A stretch of 64,000 nt of DNA from Bacteroides gallinarum DSM 18171 = JCM 13658 (GTDB lineage: Bacteria > Bacteroidota > Bacteroidia > Bacteroidales > Bacteroidaceae). Position numbers and translations under genes: made by a program. Under the pieces are notes generated by a model, which saw nothing but the letters and a program-made list of their open reading frames with translations, searched no databases and was not told the DNA's origin. The DNA lies in contig NZ_KB894125.1 of assembly GCF_000374365.1 (NCBI RefSeq), positions 1 through 64,000 of the forward strand, read 5' to 3'. Below are positions 37,253-47,422 of the stretch, piece by piece; the first letter of the stretch is position 1, and the number at the start of each line of letters is the position of its first letter.

Positions 37253-38128
37253 CTATTCCAGCGGAAAATTCCTTTGCAGGTACTCGTTCAGGTCCTTGTA
37301 GGTGGCGTACATGTCGGAGCAGTCGTCTATCCTGTCCCCGTAGCGTTTCCGTAAGGCCTCCAGCGTCTTTTTTCCCGCATCGTCATTGTCAAGATAGCAC
37401 CTTATCCGGTCATACCGGTCAAGGTAAGGGTACGCCCGCCCGAGCAATGCCACCGAATTGAGGATGAGATAATCTTCCCCGCAGCTGATGCCGAGCACCA
37501 TCCATGAAAGGTAGTCGATAAATCCCTCGAACAGGTTGCAGGTACCCGAACCGTTGAATATGCCGGATACATCCTTCGGCGGTATGCACCATTTCATGAA
37601 ACGGTTACGCAGTTCAATGCCGCCCCCCAGATTCCGGAAACCGATGGCAAAATACCTTTTACCATGCAGGCGGAACCTCACCTCCTCGCAGTTCGGCAGG
37701 GCAATGTCCTCGGCGATTCCCCGTCCTTTCAGATAATCGAGCAGGATCCGGTCGTACAGAGGCCCGCATGTCACGTTCTCGAAACACGAGGCCGTTTTCT
37801 GCGTTTTGTCCGCCTTCCCGGTTTTTACACAGGCCGGCATGAAATTGTCCGGCAATGTGTTTCCATACACATCCGCGATGAACTTCGCCTGCTCCTTGAA
37901 ATCGCCGGTAGCCGCAATCTCTCCGGCAAGGGAGAAAATGTCGCCTCCGTGCCCGGTCCCGAAGTCATGCCAGACTCCCTTGTGTTCGTTTACATGGAAC
38001 GAAGGAGTCCGTTCCTGCCTGCAAGGGGATGAATACCAGCATTCGTTTCCCCGGCGTTTGACAGGCTCGTGTCCCAAGCGTGCCAGAAAATCCGTGATAG
38101 GAATACTCCTTATTTTTTCTATGTCCAT
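37253..38128 (-). CDS. traP: TraP, CHC2/Toprim DNA primase
   Basis: A 291-residue DNA primase-like protein. The N-terminal zinc-binding region shows ECWYSSPCRQERTPSFHV near residues 28-45, a reduced CHC2-type finger. The Toprim catalytic region lies in the C-terminal half (YLDNDDAGKKT near residue 235, the DxD-type motif). It may prime synthesis on the transferred strand in the recipient. Confidence 0.85.
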   Translation of the reverse strand: MDIEKIRSIPITDFLARLGHEPVKRRGNECWYSSPCRQERTPSFHVNEHKGVWHDFGTGHGGDIFSLAGEIAATGDFKEQAKFIADVYGNTLPDNFMPACVKTGKADKTQKTASCFENVTCGPLYDRILLDYLKGRGIAEDIALPNCEEVRFRLHGKRYFAIGFRNLGGGIELRNRFMKWCIPPKDVSGIFNGSGTCNLFEGFIDYLSWMVLGISCGEDYLILNSVALLGRAYPYLDRYDRIRCYLDNDDAGKKTLEALRKRYGDRIDDCSDMYATYKDLNEYLQRNFPLE

Positions 38129-38134
38129 AGGCTG

Positions 38135-38713
38135 TCAATTGATTATGAATTTCAGTCCCAACCCGAACTGCGTCGTGAACTTTTCCAGCGAGCCTCCCCA
38201 CAACACACGCTCGCGCACACTGGCGAGCAGTACGATACGGTCGGTTATATAGCTCTCCAGCTCAAGGGTGAGGGCACCGCCATAGATGAAGGCATCCCTG
38301 GCAAGAAGACGGGAACCGTCATGGAGCAGCCTGTCTCCCCAGTTTACCGTCTCATAGCCGGCCAGGGCTGATCCGCCGAGGGAAAGGAAAAACGTTTTTG
38401 TGGGGTCGGACAGGAACTTCAGGAAATAACCGCCTTCCGCCGTGAACTGGGCACGGGGAATGGAAATATTCCGATAGCCGTAGTTCTTCTGCAAATATTC
38501 CACGCCTGCCACCCACCGGTTCGCCTTCTTTGTATATCCCGAAATGGCCATTCCCGAATAATAGTTCAGCGGAGAACTGGAACCGCCGGCAAAACCGCCC
38601 CTGAGTTCCACGCCCCTCATCCCGGGCAGATACCGCTGGGCGTATGCCTGCCCTGACGACAGGGCAAGCAATACGGCCGGGATAAATAAAAACAGGTATC
38701 TTTTCATGCTCAT
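38135..38713 (-). CDS. traO: Conjugal transfer protein TraO
   Basis: A 192-residue exported protein with a signal peptide and a beta-rich, outer-membrane-like body ending in IIN. TraO family by position and character. It overlaps traN by 4 bases. Confidence 0.85.
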   Translation of the reverse strand: MSMKRYLFLFIPAVLLALSSGQAYAQRYLPGMRGVELRGGFAGGSSSPLNYYSGMAISGYTKKANRWVAGVEYLQKNYGYRNISIPRAQFTAEGGYFLKFLSDPTKTFFLSLGGSALAGYETVNWGDRLLHDGSRLLARDAFIYGGALTLELESYITDRIVLLASVRERVLWGGSLEKFTTQFGLGLKFIIN

Positions 38714-39684
38714 TTCACTTTAAGTTCGTTGATTATCTTCGCTCTCACGATGTCCTCGCTCTCCACGGTGAACGACTGGTGCCTTCCTCCGCTTTTCTCG
38801 TGCATCTCCACCACCAGCATCTTGTCGGCGGGAATGGTGAACTTGCCGAATACGAAAACGGTACGTTCGTCCTTTTTCCCCGCGATGGCGGTGGCATAGT
38901 TATAGGCACGCAACGGGAAAATCACCTGCTCCTGGATAGCCGTGCGCTTCATCACCTTCTTGTCCACAATCTTGAATGTCACGAAATCCACCTCATAAGG
39001 CACGTTCGATGTGTTTTTGACCTGGGTATGGAAATAGAGCAGCCCGTTATGGGTGTAAAGACCGCGCAAAAGGTACTGGATACCGAACGCCTTGCTGCCG
39101 ATATGCTTGATGTGGCGCCTGTTGTCCTTGTGAACGGCCTTGCTGATAAGGTGCACCAGCTTCGGTGATTCGCTGCCAAGTTCCTTCAGGTAGATGTCAA
39201 GGGCGTTATTGGGACGGTTCACCTCGCTGCCGTCGTGGATGAAGTCCTTCATCTCGACGTTCAGGAGCAGCGGCTCATCGGAATATTTCACATTGAAAGT
39301 GTAAAAACTGCCGCTCTCGGTAATGACGGACATGTTGGTCTCCTCACGGAAATTCTTCACGGTGGCTTTCACGCGGATTACATTTTCCGCACCGTCGGCT
39401 TTGCCGGCGACAAGGTTCGGAGACCCGAGATCCACATAACGTACCGCGGACGGGAAGATGATGTGGGTGGTTTTGCCGTAAGTCACCTCCAGCCCGTAGG
39501 GCGGAATCATGCGGTCAAACGTGAGTTTCCTTGACAGACCGTGATAGATGTCGCCGTCTTCCTGCCCGGGATAGATATCCGCTGCCAGGGTTACATCCTT
39601 CTTTACGGCGGTAGAATCAGCCGGCTGTGCATAGGCACTTGCGATGCCCGTAACAAGGGCAAGCATTACAAAAATCTTTTTCAT
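38710..39684 (-). CDS. traN: Conjugal transfer protein TraN (DUF4138)
   Basis: A 324-residue exported protein with a signal peptide. It contains YHGLSRKLTFDRMIPPYGLEVTYGKTTHI, typical of the TraN/DUF4138 family, the probable VirB9-like component of the channel core. It lies between traM and traO. Confidence 0.88.
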   Translation of the reverse strand: MKKIFVMLALVTGIASAYAQPADSTAVKKDVTLAADIYPGQEDGDIYHGLSRKLTFDRMIPPYGLEVTYGKTTHIIFPSAVRYVDLGSPNLVAGKADGAENVIRVKATVKNFREETNMSVITESGSFYTFNVKYSDEPLLLNVEMKDFIHDGSEVNRPNNALDIYLKELGSESPKLVHLISKAVHKDNRRHIKHIGSKAFGIQYLLRGLYTHNGLLYFHTQVKNTSNVPYEVDFVTFKIVDKKVMKRTAIQEQVIFPLRAYNYATAIAGKKDERTVFVFGKFTIPADKMLVVEMHEKSGGRHQSFTVESEDIVRAKIINELKVK

Positions 39685-39704
39685 GTTCGTTGAAATTTTT
39701 AATG

Positions 39705-40991
39705 TTACTGAATGTTGTTCTGATAAAGCAGCAGCGTGTAGCCGGCCTTGAGATGCGCCTTCTCCTCACGCAACTTTTTGGAGATGTACTGCGACACGCC
39801 CTGAATGGCTCCCCTGCCAAGCTCGGACAGAAGCTGGTCCCCTGCCGACTGGTTGGTGATGGATATGCTCGTGCCGAGGTTCTGCCCCAGATTGGCAGCC
39901 ACTTCCTTGGCCGCACTCGCCTCCATCGACCCCGGGATGAATATCCCCTCCTGTCCGTCGTTGTCCAGTACGGTCAGTTCCACGGGAATGACGGTCCCGC
40001 CATGCTCGACCTGCATGATTTCAATGCCGAGACGTTCCCCCTGTATGCGCCCTTCCCCCGTAAGAAGGGAATTCCGTGGCAGGACATGGCTTCCGACACG
40101 CATGGGCTCCAACAACCTTAACCGTACACTCTGGCCGCTGACAATGGTCTGGTCGCCATGTACACAGGCACGGACGGTATTTCTCCCGGTCTGATTCCCG
40201 GTTTCTCCCACTGCCGTATGAAAACCCGCGTCTCCGAACGAAGCCAGCCTTGCAATCATTGCCGAATCGCTGAGAGGCTGCGGAAGGGACGAAACCACGC
40301 GGGATGATGCCAGCCCCACGGGAACGGCTTTCGCCTTTCCGTCTCCCGTGTCCGCTTCACCCTCTGCCTGATGCCCCATTCCGGCATTGTTGTTCCCCGG
40401 CATATACCTGGCAGCCAGCTCGTATGATTTCTCCAGCAGGGCCACCTGTTCCTCATAGCTCGGTCCCGCAGCCTGCTGTGCGGCCGCCCGCCTGAGTTGC
40501 TCGACCTCGGCCTTCAACGCTTCCTTCTCGGGGTCGTCCTGCGGCTGCTCGTAAAAGCTGCCGAGCGTGGCATTGATATCGTTATAAGCAGAAGCGGAAG
40601 AGGCGAAAGCGGCATTCCTGCCCTTGCCGGGCGGTCTGCTGTCACCCTGTCCGGAGCCGGATGCCATCTCCGAAACCCGTGCCGCCGGCTCATCTTCCTT
40701 CCGCTCATTGGCAAGGGCCGAGAAATCCGCCAGCGTGCGCATCTTCTCTTCCTGCCTGCGCTTCATGTCATCCTGCTCATAGGCGGTCATCTTGTCGGCC
40801 TCGATACCCGCCCCTTTCGGGACAGGGAGCTCGGCATTGAACCCCATGCTCTTTTCCTTCTCCTGCCTGTCTTTTTCCGACGGGGAGAAAATCAGCCACA
40901 TGCACCCGACGAACAGCAGGAACATCCCTGCGAAAACCAGGTATTTTCTGGTTTTCTGTCTCTGTTTTAATTTTTCAGCGTCACTACTCAT
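39705..40991 (-). CDS. traM: Conjugal transfer protein TraM
   Basis: A VirB10-like channel component of 428 residues. I chose the ATG at 40991, overlapping traL slightly, over an upstream in-frame ATG. It has a single transmembrane helix near residues 17-35, a long low-complexity periplasmic linker rich in Ala, Glu and Gly, and a C-terminal conserved domain from about residue 280 (VRACVHGDQTIVSGQSVRLRL). Confidence 0.9.
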   Translation of the reverse strand: MSSDAEKLKQRQKTRKYLVFAGMFLLFVGCMWLIFSPSEKDRQEKEKSMGFNAELPVPKGAGIEADKMTAYEQDDMKRRQEEKMRTLADFSALANERKEDEPAARVSEMASGSGQGDSRPPGKGRNAAFASSASAYNDINATLGSFYEQPQDDPEKEALKAEVEQLRRAAAQQAAGPSYEEQVALLEKSYELAARYMPGNNNAGMGHQAEGEADTGDGKAKAVPVGLASSRVVSSLPQPLSDSAMIARLASFGDAGFHTAVGETGNQTGRNTVRACVHGDQTIVSGQSVRLRLLEPMRVGSHVLPRNSLLTGEGRIQGERLGIEIMQVEHGGTVIPVELTVLDNDGQEGIFIPGSMEASAAKEVAANLGQNLGTSISITNQSAGDQLLSELGRGAIQGVSQYISKKLREEKAHLKAGYTLLLYQNNIQ

Positions 40992-41289
40992 TGTCCTGTT
41001 CGTTGAATCGGTTAAAAAACTCTTCCATCTCGCGAACCTTCTCATCGGAAAGGGTATCGGCAGGGATCATTTCCGGAATGTCAAGAGGAGCTATCCTGAT
41101 GGTTTCCTGCCGGACATCCTCCTGTCCGATACCGTATATCGCGCGGAAAATCATATAGAAATTGACCAGCGCGAAAAGTCCTGCCATCACGATGATGGCT
41201 GTCATTCTCTTTTCCGGACTCAGGCTGCCGCATAAGCCACGCAGCCTGTCCTCCACGGAATCCTTGATTTTTGCATACATTTTTCTCAT
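40984..41289 (-). CDS. traL: Conjugal transfer protein TraL
   Basis: A 101-residue protein with one transmembrane segment (MTAIIVMAGLFALVNFYMIF) and an acidic C-terminal tail. I set the start at the ATG at 41289. An in-frame ATG at 41310 that overlaps the end of traK is an alternative. Confidence 0.8.
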   Translation of the reverse strand: MRKMYAKIKDSVEDRLRGLCGSLSPEKRMTAIIVMAGLFALVNFYMIFRAIYGIGQEDVRQETIRIAPLDIPEMIPADTLSDEKVREMEEFFNRFNEQDNE

Positions 41290-41299
41290 ACAATCGTTT

Positions 41300-41923
41300 T
41301 TATCGGTCATACATTCTGATATCCCTGTTCTCCAGGACGCGGAACCCCTCAAGGATGAACCCGTGCGGGTTGTTGTCGCTGCGCGTGGAGTTCAGCAGCT
41401 TGCCCTTCGTCAGAAGGCTTCTCTCCGTAATGCTTTTCTCCCGGATGATGAAAAGGCGTGCGTACGTCACGACATCATACGGGTAGGCGTTGAAATCGCA
41501 TTTCACGCTGTCGATCTCGATGCGCTGGTTCACGTTTCCCGAGATGATGCGGTTGTAATACCCCTGTTCCGCCAAATCCACGTAGTGGGTGTATGCGGAA
41601 CGGTCGCTCAGGAACATGGCACGCTGGATATTGCCCTCGATGGCGCTCTTGTCGGGCGCAAGCGAGAAAAAAAGCTCATGAAAGCGTCTGACATGTTCCC
41701 TTGCCTCCACGGGACGGTTCTGCTCCAGGTCCTGCGAAAGGGCCAGCATCAGCGACTTGCCTTCATCCAGCACATAGATTTTCTGACGCTGTGCCTCTGC
41801 GAAACCGTATGCTTTCCATACGGAGAAACAGACAAGCAAGGTACAGACACCCAGGTAGACTATCCCGAACAGACGCAGGTGCCTGAAACTGGTCTCGATA
41901 TTTTTCAATGATTTGAATTCCAT
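41300..41923 (-). CDS. traK: Conjugal transfer protein TraK
   Basis: A 207-residue VirB8-like inner-membrane protein with a transmembrane helix at about 18-38 and a periplasmic alpha/beta domain. The start MEFKSLKNIETSFRHLRL is typical of TraK in this family. Confidence 0.9.
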   Translation of the reverse strand: MEFKSLKNIETSFRHLRLFGIVYLGVCTLLVCFSVWKAYGFAEAQRQKIYVLDEGKSLMLALSQDLEQNRPVEAREHVRRFHELFFSLAPDKSAIEGNIQRAMFLSDRSAYTHYVDLAEQGYYNRIISGNVNQRIEIDSVKCDFNAYPYDVVTYARLFIIREKSITERSLLTKGKLLNSTRSDNNPHGFILEGFRVLENRDIRMYDR

Positions 41924-41942
41924 TCTTTACTCGTTTTTATTG

Positions 41943-42956
41943 TTATTTCTTGATCAATCTTCCGGCTACGTTACCTATGGCGGCCCCGGCAGCACCCGCT
42001 ACCACGGAACCGGCCTTGGACGCCAACTGGGTAACGTTCTTCCCATAATTGCCCGCACCGCCGCCTGCCTGTATAATCCAGTTCGCTACTGTCGGGATGG
42101 TGAAATACCCGATGATGCCGATAATCAGGAACGTTATATACACGGCGTTCGAACTGTCGGGAATGAAATTGGGGTCGGACATCTGTTCTATGTCCCTCTG
42201 TAGCATCAGCACCTGTATGCGGGCCAGCACGCTGCTGAAAAGGTCGCTCACGGGCAGCCAGAGGTAGATGCTGATATAGCGGACGAACCACTGGCTGAGC
42301 GAAGCCTGGAAACCGTCCCAACAGGAGATGGCGAATGAAACCGGCCCCAATATCGAGAGCACTATCAGGAAGAATGTCCTGAGCGTGTCGATGACAAGGG
42401 CGGCTGCGTTGAACATGAGTTCCAGCAGTTCACGGAAGAAGTTCTGGACGGATTTTTTCATGTTGTACATCGCCCGGTCCACATACATCCCGCACGCATC
42501 GAGCGCCTCCAACACCCCCAACTCATCCAGCTTGTTGTCGAAAGCTTCCTTGTCGACCAGATAAGCCGTTTCAGGATTGCGCCTCATCGCTTCGAATTCC
42601 AGCTTGTCCTTCTGCCGGCGGTATTCGTTCATGTCAAAGGTCTGTGTTTCCAGAATCTTGTGCGTACCGGTCACGATGGGCGACAGGATGCTGTTCAGTG
42701 TACCCAGCACGAGAGTGGGGAAAAACATGATACAGAGTCCCAAAGCGAACGGACGGAGAAGCGGGAACACATCGACAGGTTCGGTACGCGCCAGCGACTG
42801 CCATACCCTGTATGCCACATAGAAGAGGGCTCCCAAACCGGCAAGGCCCTTGGCCACGCCGGTTATCTTCGAACAGAGCGGCATCATGTCCGTGTAAAGA
42901 CTTTGCAGGATCTGATGCAGGTTGTCAAAATTTACAGCCAACAATACCATAAGCAA
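41943..42956 (-). CDS. traJ: Conjugal transfer protein TraJ
   Basis: A polytopic VirB6-like inner-membrane protein of 337 residues with several hydrophobic helices and a Gly/Ala-rich C-terminal end (GGGAGNYGKNVTQ, then AGAAGAAIG). It lies between traI and traK. Confidence 0.9.
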   Translation of the reverse strand: MLMVLLAVNFDNLHQILQSLYTDMMPLCSKITGVAKGLAGLGALFYVAYRVWQSLARTEPVDVFPLLRPFALGLCIMFFPTLVLGTLNSILSPIVTGTHKILETQTFDMNEYRRQKDKLEFEAMRRNPETAYLVDKEAFDNKLDELGVLEALDACGMYVDRAMYNMKKSVQNFFRELLELMFNAAALVIDTLRTFFLIVLSILGPVSFAISCWDGFQASLSQWFVRYISIYLWLPVSDLFSSVLARIQVLMLQRDIEQMSDPNFIPDSSNAVYITFLIIGIIGYFTIPTVANWIIQAGGGAGNYGKNVTQLASKAGSVVAGAAGAAIGNVAGRLIKK

Positions 42957-42968
42957 TCCTTTTTGAAA

Positions 42969-43601
42969 TTACCAGTAGCGTTCATTGGGGGAACCGTAGA
43001 GAGCCATCACCCTGTCAAGGTCATCCTGCTTCTTGGCACGCAGGTAAGACACCCCGATGTTCTTGTTGGTGTAATACTGGACAAGGCTGCGGTATTGCAG
43101 CATGTCGGTATAACAGCGGTCGATGATGTCCATCCGTTCCTTGTCGTTCATGGAAAGCCCGTTCTCGTTGACCACCGTCTTCAGGTCGTTAAGTAAATGG
43201 GCGCTTTCCTCCAGCAGCTTCGTGTACCCGAGGGCGATGGCGCTCAGTTCCTCCGGCGTGAAATAGGGGTCATTGAGCATCCGTTCATAACTGGTCACAT
43301 AGATTTCCGTGATGTCACCCACCATCAGTATGGTCTGCTGCACCTTGCGGGCATCGCGTACCAGATTCTTCACTTTTCTCAGGCCGTCATAATACTCCTT
43401 GCCCTGCTGGTAGATTTTTACGGTCTCCTGAAAATTGTTGAGCATATTACTGGCGGTGGAGGACGTATGCACGATGTTCTTTGCGGCATTGATGATGCCC
43501 TGGGCCAGATTGCCGGGGTCGGTCACGACCCATTGGGCATGTGCCTTACCGACGGAAAATACACACAGGCAGCATAATGCTGCCAAAACTTTTGTCTTCA
43601 T
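42969..43601 (-). CDS. traI: Conjugal transfer protein TraI (DUF4141)
   Basis: A 210-residue exported protein. The start is the ATG at 43601, giving a clear signal peptide (MKTKVLAALCCLCVFSVGKAHA). The DUF4141/TraI family is helical and probably VirB5-like. An upstream in-frame ATG would spoil the signal peptide. Confidence 0.88.
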   Translation of the reverse strand: MKTKVLAALCCLCVFSVGKAHAQWVVTDPGNLAQGIINAAKNIVHTSSTASNMLNNFQETVKIYQQGKEYYDGLRKVKNLVRDARKVQQTILMVGDITEIYVTSYERMLNDPYFTPEELSAIALGYTKLLEESAHLLNDLKTVVNENGLSMNDKERMDIIDRCYTDMLQYRSLVQYYTNKNIGVSYLRAKKQDDLDRVMALYGSPNERYW

Positions 43602-43648
43602 ATCGCTTTCTTTTTGATTGTTGATAAATGGTTGGTTGTCTCTCGGTG

Positions 43649-44260
43649 TCAAAGCCCCATTTTCCGGCCTTTCGGTTTCGGCCTGGCAACAATGCGGGCT
43701 TTCCCGCGCGGCTTGATTTCACCGGACACGGGCAGTTCCGTTTTTGCAGTTCCGAAAAGTTCATCCGCATAAGGCTTCCTGCCCGTCATCTTTACGAACC
43801 GTGCGTCCAGTTTCCTGTAGGCATCCTCTGCCTGTTTCCGCCTGATGTCCTCCGGGGCATTCCTGTCTATGCCGTACTTGATGAGAAAGTGGGTATGGAT
43901 AAACAGCCCGTCAATGTTTTTCGGATTGATTGCCAGACTCCCCAGTTTCTCCAGCTCTCTGTTCAACATTTCCAGATACGGTACGGGAGGCCGGCGGCAG
44001 AGCCTCTCGAAAACCTCTTCCACACGGTGTGTCAGCCTTGCGTCAATCTCCAGGATATCGGGAACTTCACCCTTCTGCCTTTTCTGCCGGTACTCCCCGG
44101 GTTCCATACTTTCAAGCTGATGGAACAACTGATAGTCCTTCGTGAATCCATAATGGTCACGGATATCCTGTGGCATATCCCATCCAAGCATCAGGGACTG
44201 GTAAAGGCATTCCATGATTTCCCCTCGCTTCCTCTCGTCTGATTCAAAATTGTCATTCAT
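43649..44260 (-). CDS. Hypothetical protein in the tra operon (traH position)
   Basis: A 203-residue soluble, charged protein with a very basic C-terminal tail (RGKARIVARPKPKGRKMGL). It overlaps traG by 4 bases and sits where CTnDOT-type operons carry traH. No recognised domain; a cytosolic transfer-accessory role is inferred from position only. Confidence 0.65.
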   Translation of the reverse strand: MNDNFESDERKRGEIMECLYQSLMLGWDMPQDIRDHYGFTKDYQLFHQLESMEPGEYRQKRQKGEVPDILEIDARLTHRVEEVFERLCRRPPVPYLEMLNRELEKLGSLAINPKNIDGLFIHTHFLIKYGIDRNAPEDIRRKQAEDAYRKLDARFVKMTGRKPYADELFGTAKTELPVSGEIKPRGKARIVARPKPKGRKMGL

Positions 44261-46794
44261 ACTTTTGATTTTTGATTGTTTGTCAATAAATGATTCTGTC
44301 CTTCACGTTTGCCCTCTGCCAGCTGCTTGATGGCCAGCTCAATGTTGCCGCCCAATTCCCGGGTAAGACGCATCAGCTCCAGCTTTTCCGTTTCCTCGGT
44401 CGTGTAGCAACAGTATTCTTCAAGGGAAACTTCGGTGGCATAGACCGCCGACTGGGTTCCGCCCAAGCCTATCCACACTTCCTTGTACCTTCTGGACGGA
44501 TTGTTGGCCATGTTGATGGAGAGGATTTGCGCACGCTCCTTGTCGGTCAGGCCGAGCAGTGTCTGGATTTCATCGAACTTGTTCATGTACTTTCTCTGGT
44601 CCAATAGAATCTTGCAGTCGGAATTGTTGATGATTGTCCCCTTGACGATGGGAGAAGAGATGATGTCCTCGACCTCCTGCGTAACGACCACGGCTTCGCC
44701 GAAGAACTTTCTGACCGTCTTGAAAAGGTAGCGGATATAATTGCTCATGTTGGCGGAAGCCAACGCCTTCCAGCATTCCTCGATAAGTATCATCTTGCGG
44801 ATTCCTTTCAGTTTGCGCATCTTGCTTATGAAAGTTTCCATGATGATGATAGTGACAATCGGAAGCAGCACCTTGTTGTCACGGATATTGTCCAACTCAA
44901 AGACGATGAAACGCTTGCCGAGCAGGTCAAGCTGCTTGTCCGAGTTCAGCAGGAAGTCATACTCCCCGCCTTTGTAATAAGGCTCCAGCACATTCAGGAA
45001 CCCCCACACATCGAAATCCTTCTCGCGGGTATGCTTATGCTTCAGGATTTCCCGGTACTCGTCGCGGATGAACTCATAGAACGTGTTGAACGAGGGAGTG
45101 ACCGTCCTGTCCGTGCGGATCTTCTCCAGAAAGAGGTTGACCGCATTGGAAAGCGCCACTTCCTCCGCCCGTGTCGGCGGTTCGTCGTCACGTTTCCACA
45201 ACGTGAGGATAAGGGTCTTGACAGACTCCTTCTTCTCGATGTCAAACACGCCATCCTCCACATAAAAGGGATTGAAGGCTATCGGATCGTTTTCCTCGTA
45301 GGTGAAATAGATGCCGTCCTCCCCATGTGTCCGGGCATGGATGAGATTGCACAGTCCCTGGTAGGAATTGCCCGTGTCCACCAGCAGCACATGCGCTCCC
45401 TGCTCGTAGTATTGGCGTACCATGTGGTTGGTGAAGAATGACTTCCCGCTTCCCGAAGGTCCGAGAATGAACTTGTTGCGGTTGGTTATCGTCCCGTTCT
45501 TCATCGGCAGGTCGGAGATGTCCAGATGGACCGGTTTTCCGGTCAGCCTGTCTACCATACGGATGCCGAACGGTGAGAGCGAATCCTTGTAGGAGGTCTC
45601 ACCGATGAACAGGCACAAGGCCTGCTTGATAAACGTATAGAAACTCTCCTCTGCCGGAAAATCACCGGCATTGCCGGGTATGGCCGCCCAGAACAGGGCC
45701 GGCACATCCACGGTGTTATGGCGCGGCTTCGCCTCCATCAGAGCCAGCTGGCTGCCCACGTCATTCTTGATACGCTTGAGCTTCTCACAGTCATCGCTCC
45801 ATGCAAACACGTTGCAGTGTGCACGTATGGATGTGAGCCCCTTGCTGTGAGCTTCGTTCAGGTACTCCTCGATCCATTCCCTGTTGATTTGGTTGGAACG
45901 GCTGTAACGGGACAGCGAGTGCATGTTACGGGCTGTCTGCTCGAACTTGCGCAGGTTCTCCGCCGGATCGTCGATGAAGAGATACTGGTTCACGATATGG
46001 TTGCACGTGAGCAGGATACCTATCGGCGCGGCAAAGGACAGGCGGCAGTCACTCCGGTCGGTGGACAGCCGCTCGTAACGGCTGTCAGTGGCCACACCGG
46101 CAGGCAGGTCTTCCGGATCGGAAAGGGTATGCAGGCAGAGCCGGTTGTCCCCGACCTTCATCTCACCCGCACCGAGGGCAATATCCTGCAAACAGGCCGT
46201 GTCATCTCCGGAGAGCGAGAAGTATTTCTCGATAATGCCGGCCGAACTTTCCGTACCGGTAATCTCATCATCGGTCAGGCGGACCATGCGGAGCAGCCCG
46301 CTGTCATTCACGATACGCTCGAACTGCCCGCAACTTTCCAGAAACCGGCTGACGGTTTCCTTGTCCTGCATCTCCCTGGGAATGATGAAACCACGGGTGA
46401 GGGCATTGAAACTGCTCGTCGTGCGGCTGTGCTCCTTCGTGGTCTTGGTCAGGAACAGGTAGCAGGCGTGCCTGAGATACGGACGCTCGTTGAAATGCCG
46501 TTCAAAGCTCCGGCTGAGGAAGCTCCGGTCATCCTTACCGGTATCCGGCCTGTAGTTCTCCTCGATGAAGATGTCCTGCTTATGCACGATACTGTAGTCC
46601 GGCAGCACCTTGACCGCTTTCGCCCATGTGGAATGGACGGACTCGTATTCCGCCCGGGTAAGCGTGAACACCTCCGGCAATTCCACCCTGTAGGCAACGG
46701 TAATGTCCGCATCCTTGCTGATGATACAGCCATGCTCGACAGCCAGCAGCGGGAACTTGCTTTCCAGTGTGGCGGCTTTCATTACGTTTCTCAT
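44257..46794 (-). CDS. traG: TraG, VirB4-type conjugation ATPase
   Basis: An 845-residue ATPase that powers assembly and transport through the type IV secretion channel. The Walker A motif GPSGSGKSFF lies near residue 445 and the Walker B-like MILIEECWKAL near residue 670. N-terminal VirB4 domain, C-terminal RecA-like lobes. Overlaps its downstream neighbour by 4 bases. Confidence 0.94.
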   Translation of the reverse strand: MRNVMKAATLESKFPLLAVEHGCIISKDADITVAYRVELPEVFTLTRAEYESVHSTWAKAVKVLPDYSIVHKQDIFIEENYRPDTGKDDRSFLSRSFERHFNERPYLRHACYLFLTKTTKEHSRTTSSFNALTRGFIIPREMQDKETVSRFLESCGQFERIVNDSGLLRMVRLTDDEITGTESSAGIIEKYFSLSGDDTACLQDIALGAGEMKVGDNRLCLHTLSDPEDLPAGVATDSRYERLSTDRSDCRLSFAAPIGILLTCNHIVNQYLFIDDPAENLRKFEQTARNMHSLSRYSRSNQINREWIEEYLNEAHSKGLTSIRAHCNVFAWSDDCEKLKRIKNDVGSQLALMEAKPRHNTVDVPALFWAAIPGNAGDFPAEESFYTFIKQALCLFIGETSYKDSLSPFGIRMVDRLTGKPVHLDISDLPMKNGTITNRNKFILGPSGSGKSFFTNHMVRQYYEQGAHVLLVDTGNSYQGLCNLIHARTHGEDGIYFTYEENDPIAFNPFYVEDGVFDIEKKESVKTLILTLWKRDDEPPTRAEEVALSNAVNLFLEKIRTDRTVTPSFNTFYEFIRDEYREILKHKHTREKDFDVWGFLNVLEPYYKGGEYDFLLNSDKQLDLLGKRFIVFELDNIRDNKVLLPIVTIIIMETFISKMRKLKGIRKMILIEECWKALASANMSNYIRYLFKTVRKFFGEAVVVTQEVEDIISSPIVKGTIINNSDCKILLDQRKYMNKFDEIQTLLGLTDKERAQILSINMANNPSRRYKEVWIGLGGTQSAVYATEVSLEEYCCYTTEETEKLELMRLTRELGGNIELAIKQLAEGKREGQNHLLTNNQKSKV

Positions 46795-47129
46795 ACATTT
46801 CTTTTTTTAGAGGTTGGAAAAAACAACCGGAGAAAACTTTTCCGGTTGATGACGTAGCGGGGATGGCGGCGCAGCGCCTGTGCCTTCATCAGTCCCCATT
46901 CACCGTATTTCGCGTTCAGACGGAAAGTCGCCCATACGAGCGCCGAAGCGCAGGAGACACCGAAACCGATGCATATCCACTGCCCGATGCCTGCCATGTA
47001 CATGACGACGAACACCACGAACAGTGCGAGCAGTCCCCCGGCGAAGATGAACAGGTACTGGCTTTTCAGCCCCTTGAACTCAGGACTGCGCCCGATCCCC
47101 TTGTTGACAGGATACTCCGCCATAATCAC
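46791..47129 (-). CDS. traF: TraF, DUF4133 (VirB3-like)
   Basis: A 112-residue inner-membrane protein with two hydrophobic helices (about 30-75). It begins YPVNKGIGRSPEFKGLKSQY, typical of the DUF4133 TraF type. Overlaps traG and traE by 4 bases each, indicating a tightly packed operon. Confidence 0.9.
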   Translation of the reverse strand: MIMAEYPVNKGIGRSPEFKGLKSQYLFIFAGGLLALFVVFVVMYMAGIGQWICIGFGVSCASALVWATFRLNAKYGEWGLMKAQALRRHPRYVINRKSFLRLFFPTSKKRNV

Positions 47130-47422
47130 AGGAAGAATGAACGCAGGATGGTGGCTGCCACGATAAGGAAGATACAGGCCCCGAACCAGCTGGCTGCCGT
47201 CTTGCTCGTGTCGGGGTCGCCCGATGAGAACTTGGAATAGACTTTCACGCCACCGATCAGGCCGACGACGGCTCCGATGGCATAAATCAGTTTGGTTCCC
47301 GGATCGAAATACGAAGTGACCATGTTGGTGGCTTCCGTAATACCGCCGATACCGTTACCCTGGGCGAAAGCCCCTGTCGTCGCAAGCAGCGTCACAGCTG
47401 CAAAAAAGAATCTTTTTTTCAT
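47126..47422 (-). CDS. traE: TraE, DUF4134 (VirB2-like pilin)
   Basis: A 98-residue protein with a signal peptide (ending AFAQG) and two further hydrophobic segments, matching DUF4134 TraE, the probable pilin subunit. It is the first gene of the traE-traQ operon. The upstream 100 bases contain an A+T-rich stretch where the promoter should lie. Confidence 0.9.
   Translation of the reverse strand: MKKRFFFAAVTLLATTGAFAQGNGIGGITEATNMVTSYFDPGTKLIYAIGAVVGLIGGVKVYSKFSSGDPDTSKTAASWFGACIFLIVAATILRSFFL

Noticed and set aside
45718..46857. Long plus-strand frame of about 379 codons opposite traG
   Set aside because: Antisense shadow of the well-supported VirB4 gene; no conserved motif.
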